Source: Persicimonas caeni
Lineage (GTDB): Bacteria > Myxococcota_A > Bradymonadia > Bradymonadales > Bradymonadaceae
Reading direction: 5' to 3'
NCBI RefSeq assembly: GCF_006517175.1
Contig: NZ_CP041186.1
Coordinates: 2,383,001 to 2,447,000 of the forward strand
DNA: 64,000 bases
Position 1 is the stretch's first letter; each line of letters starts with the position of its first letter. The notes under the pieces were generated by a model. It saw only the letters and a program-made list of their open reading frames with translations. It was not told the origin of the DNA and did not search any database. Below are positions 59,425 to 64,000 of this stretch, in pieces. Both the position numbers and the translations under genes were made by a program.

Positions 59425-60639
59425 TCACGGCCGGTACGTCACGCCCAACGACAACAGCTCCGCCGACGCGTCGTAACTCCCCGGAAAAGCATCCCCGCTC
59501 GCCTCGGCTCCCATGAACACGACGTGTCCGTAGCCCACATCCACCTGGAGCCCGTCCACGACCGTGTACCCCGCGCCCAACGACGGGATCAGCCGGTTGC
59601 CATCGGGCGACGACGGCGACAACGTGTTCGACGGCGACGGCGCCATGTCGAAGGCCAGCCCCACGCGCAGATCCAAATCCTCAACCCATCCCTTTTGCTC
59701 CCAGCCGGCCGCTAACGTGATCGAGTCGTTCCAGTTGCGCGGCTGAGTAACGTCGGGAGTCTGGTCGTGGGCGAAGTCGATGCCGAACTCCTGGAAGGTC
59801 GACCACGTCCAGTACGTCACGTCGACCGAGGCGATCGCATCGTCGAATGCCCACGCAGCCCCCAGCGCGATACGGTCGGGGAGCGTCAGCTCGGTGGTCA
59901 CGTACTGGTCGTGGGCCTTTTGCTGCAGCTCGATCGGCACGTCCTCGAAGTTGGCCCAGCCCGAAAAGTCAAGGTGCATGCGCGAGCGCCAACTCAAGCC
60001 CAGCGTCAGCTCGTCGAGCGGGCGATACATCAACGCGAGCTGAGCGCCCAAGCCAGTGGCATCCCCGGCGAGCTGGACGCTTCCTTCGGTGTCGACGGCG
60101 TCGATCTGGCGACCGTAACCCACCGTCGAGCGGCCGAGCCGCGGTCCTGCGGCGATGGAGAGCTCGTCGATGGGCCGCCACACGACCACCCCGGCGACCT
60201 CGAAGACCTGCAGCTCGATGGAGGTGATCTCGAAGCGTCCGCGCCAATCCTTCGGCCAGCTCAAGCCCGAGCCGAACGGCACGTCGAACGAGAGTCCGAC
60301 TCCAAAATCGCCGAAACGATACCCGACATGACCGTACGGAATCGTCGACAAGTCGGTCTGCGCACCGGTCTGCTCACCAGACCCTGGCTGCACGTGCGCC
60401 ACCGAGGGTGCTAGTCCCGACACGCCCGCCGAGATCATCAGTGAATCGGCGAAGCCAAACGCCGCCGGGTTATGGAAGCCCGCTCCGCCCAGGTCGGCGC
60501 GCGCCGTCGCCGCCCCTCCAACTCCACGCGCACCTGCCCCCTGCTCCCCAATCGCAAACCCCGCCGCAAGAGCAGGCTGGGCATACAAAAGGCCCGCGAG
60601 AACCAAGAACCAAGAACCAAGAACCGTGTTATCGCTCAT
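59425..60639 (-). CDS. FadL/OmpP1-family long-chain fatty acid outer-membrane transporter
   Basis: A 404-aa 14-strand beta-barrel with an internal hatch; family members let fatty acids and other hydrophobic compounds cross the outer membrane. Signal peptide ends AQPALA. The mature N-terminus AGFAIGEQGAGARGVGGAAT and ADLGGAGFHNPAAF is the FadL hatch signature; later FGVGLSFDVPFGSGLSWPKD, WRGRFEITSIELQ and LGLSWRSRMHLDFSG fit. The end, LLSLGVTYRP, is slightly unusual (no final aromatic). ATG 60639 overlaps the end of the upstream lipase gene by 11 bases, so both are translated from one mRNA. Codons 5-13 hold a heptanucleotide repeat. Confidence 0.87.
   Translation of the reverse strand: MSDNTVLGSWFLVLAGLLYAQPALAAGFAIGEQGAGARGVGGAATARADLGGAGFHNPAAFGFADSLMISAGVSGLAPSVAHVQPGSGEQTGAQTDLSTIPYGHVGYRFGDFGVGLSFDVPFGSGLSWPKDWRGRFEITSIELQVFEVAGVVVWRPIDELSIAAGPRLGRSTVGYGRQIDAVDTEGSVQLAGDATGLGAQLALMYRPLDELTLGLSWRSRMHLDFSGWANFEDVPIELQQKAHDQYVTTELTLPDRIALGAAWAFDDAIASVDVTYWTWSTFQEFGIDFAHDQTPDVTQPRNWNDSITLAAGWEQKGWVEDLDLRVGLAFDMAPSPSNTLSPSSPDGNRLIPSLGAGYTVVDGLQVDVGYGHVVFMGAEASGDAFPGSYDASAELLSLGVTYRP
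60601..60625. repeat. Heptanucleotide repeat in the FadL signal peptide
   Basis: AACCAAG three times plus a partial AACC on the plus strand (TTCTTGG-type units on the coding strand) inside codons 5-13 of the fadL-type gene. Loss or gain of one unit shifts the frame. Confidence 0.7.
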
Positions 60640-63157
60640 TGAAAAACTCGATCATCTCGTTGCGTGCATCTCGCCCCTCGAAAGAGGTCGGGTCGAACAA
60701 AAAGCCATGGTTCGATATCGCCGGTTCGTACTCCGAAATCGGCACGCCCATGCGCTCGGAGAGCACCTCGGTGGCCACGTTGGGGACGACCGCATCGTTT
60801 TTGGCCATCTGGATGAGCACGCGCTTGGTGGGCGCGGTCTTCTGTTGACCGTCGACCGGATCGACGTAGGTCACCGGGTCGAGGATGGCGTGTTGGGCCA
60901 TGTTGAGCGGGTCGACCGGATCGAGCAGCCAGCGAATGGTGTTGCCGAACTCGAAATAGGCGTCGCTGCCGTCGGCCACACCGCGCTCGTCGAGGGCGTG
61001 CTGGAACTGACTCTTGAAGGTGTCCGAGTGCTGGATGAGCTTGAAATAGTCGGCCCCCGGCACGTTGAGCACGAAGGTCTCCAAGGTGGGCTCGGCGGCG
61101 GTCAAGATCGAGCCGATAATGCCGCCCAGGCTCATCCCCAGGTAGACCACGTCGTCGCCATCGAGCCTCCAGCCACCGGTCTTGCCGACCCAGTCGGCGT
61201 TTCGAATCACCCGCAGGGCCTGCATCTGGTCGAGGGCTGCCTGGGCGAAGTGGTCACGGGTGCCCACCAGGTTGCCGACTTCGACGAAGGCAAAACCGGT
61301 CGAGACCGGATATTCAGCGTCGACGAAGGGCACTTCGATGGTCGCGATCGCGCCCTTGGAGCCGTCGGGCTCGATGCACTCGCCGACTTCGTTGCACGTC
61401 CCATCGCCCTTGCAATCGCTAGTCTCCACGCACACCGCGCGATGGCCGTGATAGGGCATATCGACGGCAAACGCCGCGTAGCCCTCGTCGGCGAGCTTGT
61501 TGGCGATGAGGTAGACGAGCTCGCGGCTGGTCATCAGCCCGTGGCCAAATTGGACCACCGGAATCGGCTCGCCCTTGTCGATGCCCGACGGAATGGTGAG
61601 CACAAACGAAGCTTTGCGCTCTTGGGCCGCGCCGTTGGGGTAGGCTGTGCGCGTAGTCGGATCGAGGTGGTCGAGCACGAACATTTCGCCGGAGACAATC
61701 GTCTTGACCTGGGGCATCGCCAAGAAGAGCCCACGCTCGAAAGGCGTGGCGACCTCGACGTTGACGATGTCGGTGCGCACGTCCTGCTCGTAGAGGGTGG
61801 CGCGCTTGGCCAAGAGGCGCTCGACCGCCGACAAGGTCCGGAACGGCACCGCCGCCGAGACGAGCTCGCGCGGCATCAAGTCGGCGGCGAGGTGGTCGAG
61901 CACCGGCGTGGCCATCTGGCGCACCGGCTCGAGCATCTGCGCGGTGGCGTCGTCGACGGCCGACACCTGCGAGGCACCCCCTTCGACGAGGGTCGCCTTC
62001 GAGCGCAACAGGGCGCCGAGCGGCTGGGCGCGAAGCGCGTCGCCCCCCTGCCCGGTCAGCTTCTGGGTGGCCACGTACACGTAGTCGCTGTTCGGCTCGA
62101 GGGTGAGCGAGGGGCGCGCCCAAAAGCTCTTGCCGTCGTTCAGCACGCCGCGCTCGAGGTCGGTGACCTCGACGAGCGAGCCGTCTTCCTGCTTGCGAAA
62201 GAGCCGGATCGCCTCGGGGTCGGCGACCGTAGTCGGGTCCACCGGATGGGTCGACTCGATCACAATCGCGCCGGAGGCCGAAAAGCCGTCGTATTGTGAC
62301 AGCGCATGCTTGACGTCGCGCACCTCCTCGGAGTCGTCGTCGCTCACCGGCAGGTCGACCTGACCGGTCGCCGGATCAATGAGCAATTGATTGGGAAGCG
62401 GGATGCGCCCGGTATCCGGGTCGAACCACACCGCCGGCTGGCTTGTCGTCGTAAAGCTACCCAGCACGGCGAGCTGCTCGCGCGCGAAACCGCGCGTCTG
62501 CGTGACCATCTCGATCAGCGGCGCGTAGGCCTGCTGGACCTTACGGAGCGCCTCGGCCGTCTCGAGCTTCTCGTCGTCGGTCTCACCGGGCATCGCCGCT
62601 GGATGCTCGTCGAGCGGCGACATCGAACGCACCAAGTAGAAGCCGGCGTCGGCGATCACGGGTTCGCCCTCGGCGCCGATAAGCCCGCCGTCGTAGCCGC
62701 GGAGCCCGAAGACGTAGGTATGACCGGGCAAAAACTCCGAGTTCTGGCCTCCTTTTGGCGTGCCGGTAATCAGCCCCGCCTCGGAATCGTAATCGAGCGA
62801 CAAGTCGAGCGCCTCGCGCGTCTGGGCGTCGAGCACGAACGCCGCCCCGCGCAGCCCACCGGCCTGCACGTCGTCGGACATCGGGATCTTCAGCGTCGAG
62901 GCGAGCGGGTAGCCGTCGAGCGAGTTGAGATAGCCGACGAATTCCTTGTCGGCCGCCGGCGCCTGAGGGTCGACGGGCAGGTCGAGCCGACCGGTCGCAG
63001 AGTCGCGCACCAAATCGGTCGGCGTGGGCAACTCGCCGGTCGCCGGGCTCCACATCGGGCGCACCACGTCGGGCACGGGCTCGATGTCGGCTTCCGGAGC
63101 GCATGAGCTCATCGCGACCGCGCAGAGGCCGAGCGAAAGTAGACGAAGGCGCGTCAT
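60629..63157 (-). CDS. VolA-like surface lipase/lysophospholipase lipoprotein
   Basis: An 842-aa lipoprotein (lipobox SSC, Cys19). The N-terminal half (about 30-470) is the bacterial-lipase N-terminal region with Asp-rich repeats (WSPATGELPTPTDLVRDSAT, VWFDPDTGRIPLPNQLLIDP). The C-terminal half is an alpha/beta-hydrolase: VVQFGHGLMTSRELVY, nucleophile Ser676 in YLGMSLGGIIGS, late His in SNHGFLFDP, and a Cys-rich insert (AVCVETSDCKGDGTCNEVGE). VolA of Vibrio cholerae, a surface lysophospholipase, has this layout and is encoded beside a fadL gene. Here the fadL-type gene overlaps the 3' end, so lipid cleavage and fatty acid uptake are probably linked. Substrate is inferred. Confidence 0.82.
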   Translation of the reverse strand: MTRLRLLSLGLCAVAMSSCAPEADIEPVPDVVRPMWSPATGELPTPTDLVRDSATGRLDLPVDPQAPAADKEFVGYLNSLDGYPLASTLKIPMSDDVQAGGLRGAAFVLDAQTREALDLSLDYDSEAGLITGTPKGGQNSEFLPGHTYVFGLRGYDGGLIGAEGEPVIADAGFYLVRSMSPLDEHPAAMPGETDDEKLETAEALRKVQQAYAPLIEMVTQTRGFAREQLAVLGSFTTTSQPAVWFDPDTGRIPLPNQLLIDPATGQVDLPVSDDDSEEVRDVKHALSQYDGFSASGAIVIESTHPVDPTTVADPEAIRLFRKQEDGSLVEVTDLERGVLNDGKSFWARPSLTLEPNSDYVYVATQKLTGQGGDALRAQPLGALLRSKATLVEGGASQVSAVDDATAQMLEPVRQMATPVLDHLAADLMPRELVSAAVPFRTLSAVERLLAKRATLYEQDVRTDIVNVEVATPFERGLFLAMPQVKTIVSGEMFVLDHLDPTTRTAYPNGAAQERKASFVLTIPSGIDKGEPIPVVQFGHGLMTSRELVYLIANKLADEGYAAFAVDMPYHGHRAVCVETSDCKGDGTCNEVGECIEPDGSKGAIATIEVPFVDAEYPVSTGFAFVEVGNLVGTRDHFAQAALDQMQALRVIRNADWVGKTGGWRLDGDDVVYLGMSLGGIIGSILTAAEPTLETFVLNVPGADYFKLIQHSDTFKSQFQHALDERGVADGSDAYFEFGNTIRWLLDPVDPLNMAQHAILDPVTYVDPVDGQQKTAPTKRVLIQMAKNDAVVPNVATEVLSERMGVPISEYEPAISNHGFLFDPTSFEGRDARNEMIEFFNER

Positions 63158-63471
63158 CGCGGCACCTCGAAAAGGGTGAATGGTCAGTCAGATGGGGTGG
63201 AGAGTACAGGAGAGAGGACGGAAGATTCAAGTCACGGGGACGGGGACGGCCACGGTCACGGGGACGTAAACGTGATCGTGATCGTGATCGTGATCGTAAT
63301 CGTAATCGTGATCGTAATCGTGATCGTAATCTTGCTCGTCCCCCCCACCCCCAACCGAAATGCGCGCCGGTTTAGCCTCGTTACACCCCACGAAGCACGT
63401 TGATAACTCGACCCCCGTTCGGTAGGGTGGGCGCATCGTCAAGCATTCAAACGTGGTCAGGAGTCGATAGA
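63158..63471. other. Intergenic region between the VolA-like and acyltransferase-like genes
   Basis: Divergent promoter region with a 60-base hexamer microsatellite in the middle. No small gene is supported; the open frames over the repeat encode only Asp/His/Tyr or Val/Ile runs. AGGAG at 63459 serves the downstream gene. Confidence 0.5.
63271..63330. repeat. Hexanucleotide microsatellite (CGTRAT)10
   Basis: Ten CGTGAT/CGTAAT units run without interruption. It lies 114 bases upstream of the VolA-like start and 142 bases before the acyltransferase-like start, so unit number could alter promoter spacing. Confidence 0.8.
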
Positions 63472-64000
63472 ATGGGCAAACGCTGGGAACCGCTCGAGAA
63501 GTACTCGTCGTGGCGCAAGATTTCGGTCGGCATGTGGAAAACCCCCGCAGATCCGACGATCTACGGGTTCGAAACCGTCGACGTCAGCCGCCTGGTGCCG
63601 TATCTCGAAGAAGTGTCGCGCGTCAGCGGCACCAAGGTCGGCGTCGCCGCCTATTGCGCCAAGTTGATGGCGACGGTCTTCGAAGAGTATCCCGACCTCA
63701 ACGTGGTCATGGTGGGCAAAAAGGTGCACCGCCGAAAGACCATCGACATCTTCTGTCAGGTCGCCGTGGGCAACGAAAAGGCGAGTCAGGCCGACCTGAG
63801 CGGCATCAAGCTCGCCGAGGCCGACAAGATGGACCTGGTCGAGATCGCCAAGAAGCTCGGCTCGCGCGCCGAAGACGTGCGCACCGGCCAAGACGCCGAG
63901 ATGGAGAAGACCAAGTCGATGGTCGACGTGGTCCCGCCCTGGTTGATGGGCGGCGTGCTCAAGGTCGTCGACTTCTTGACGTTCAACGTGCCCTTCGACC
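63472..64000 (+). CDS. 2-oxoacid dehydrogenase acyltransferase (E2 catalytic domain)-like protein, 3' end outside window
   Basis: ATG 63472 follows AGGAG by 8 bases. The 176 visible residues begin MGKRWEPLEKYSSWRKISVG and show features of the E2 catalytic/CAT-like fold: MWKTPADPTIYGFETVDVSR, VGVAAYCAKLMATVFEEYPD, LNVVMVGKKVHRRKTIDIFC and VAVGNEKASQADLSGIKLAE. There is no lipoyl domain before it, so it resembles the stand-alone catalytic-domain proteins of myxobacteria rather than the E2 of a complete complex. The catalytic HxxxD would be downstream of the window. Its partner enzymes cannot be seen. Confidence 0.7.
   Translation, partial: MGKRWEPLEKYSSWRKISVGMWKTPADPTIYGFETVDVSRLVPYLEEVSRVSGTKVGVAAYCAKLMATVFEEYPDLNVVMVGKKVHRRKTIDIFCQVAVGNEKASQADLSGIKLAEADKMDLVEIAKKLGSRAEDVRTGQDAEMEKTKSMVDVVPPWLMGGVLKVVDFLTFNVPFD

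Noticed and set aside
63227..63442. Asp/His/Tyr-rich 71-codon frame over the CGTRAT repeat
   Set aside because: Pure microsatellite translation with no ribosome site.

Overview
High-GC chromosomal DNA from a predatory-type Myxococcota/Bradymonadales-like bacterium (inference). The clues are many lipoproteins with Asp/Ala/Gly/Thr-rich linkers, MYXO-CTERM-like tails on two secreted proteins, thrombospondin-3 and DUF7151-type repeats, and outer-membrane and TonB components. I see no rRNA, tRNA, CRISPR array, phage or intact insertion sequence. The window opens inside a DUF4349 gene and closes inside a 2-oxoacid dehydrogenase acyltransferase-like gene.

Region 1 (0.5-10.5 kb, minus strand) holds an unknown gene, a PpiC-type foldase lipoprotein and a compact haem-acquisition operon. 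In transcription order the operon is: a HmuY-family lipoprotein, a small ORF broken by an in-frame amber codon, a second HmuY-like lipoprotein, a TonB-dependent receptor, the HmuT/HmuU/HmuV ABC importer, and HemS for cytoplasmic haem handling. Most junctions are ATGA overlaps or 3-base gaps. A Fur-box-like palindrome sits next to a promoter upstream of the first gene.

Region 2 (10.7-26.5 kb) is mostly housekeeping: uvrC, the DEAD-box helicase dbpA between two ~287-bp direct repeats, mdh, a lipase-like hydrolase, an M23 peptidase, a J-like/TPR protein, a ZIP-like transporter, an SDR protein, an N-formylglutamate amidohydrolase and queG. The intergenic spaces are rich in long inverted repeats and several dispersed repeat families.

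Region 3 (26.6-37 kb) has a MoxR-type ATPase with a CoxE-type VWA partner, an outer-membrane barrel, a 5'-truncated gene ending in an inverted minisatellite, a large cadherin/TSP3/MYXO-CTERM protein, and a papain-like protease lipoprotein with a P domain.

Region 4 (37-48 kb) is a PAS histidine kinase followed by a Bat-like operon on the minus strand: DUF4175 protein, TPR/peptidase-MA protein, MoxR, DUF58 and BatA-VWA.

Region 5 (48-64 kb) has astD, an S9 peptidase, a long hibernation factor, two lipoproteins, rpoN with a possible OstA/LptC-like gene, and a lipoprotein with cupredoxin-like ligands behind two sigma-54-type promoter sequences and an upstream dyad. It ends with a translationally coupled VolA-like lipase and FadL-type porin. 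Several intrinsic terminators with A/T tracts are clear. All functions are assigned by reading motifs; no database search was run.
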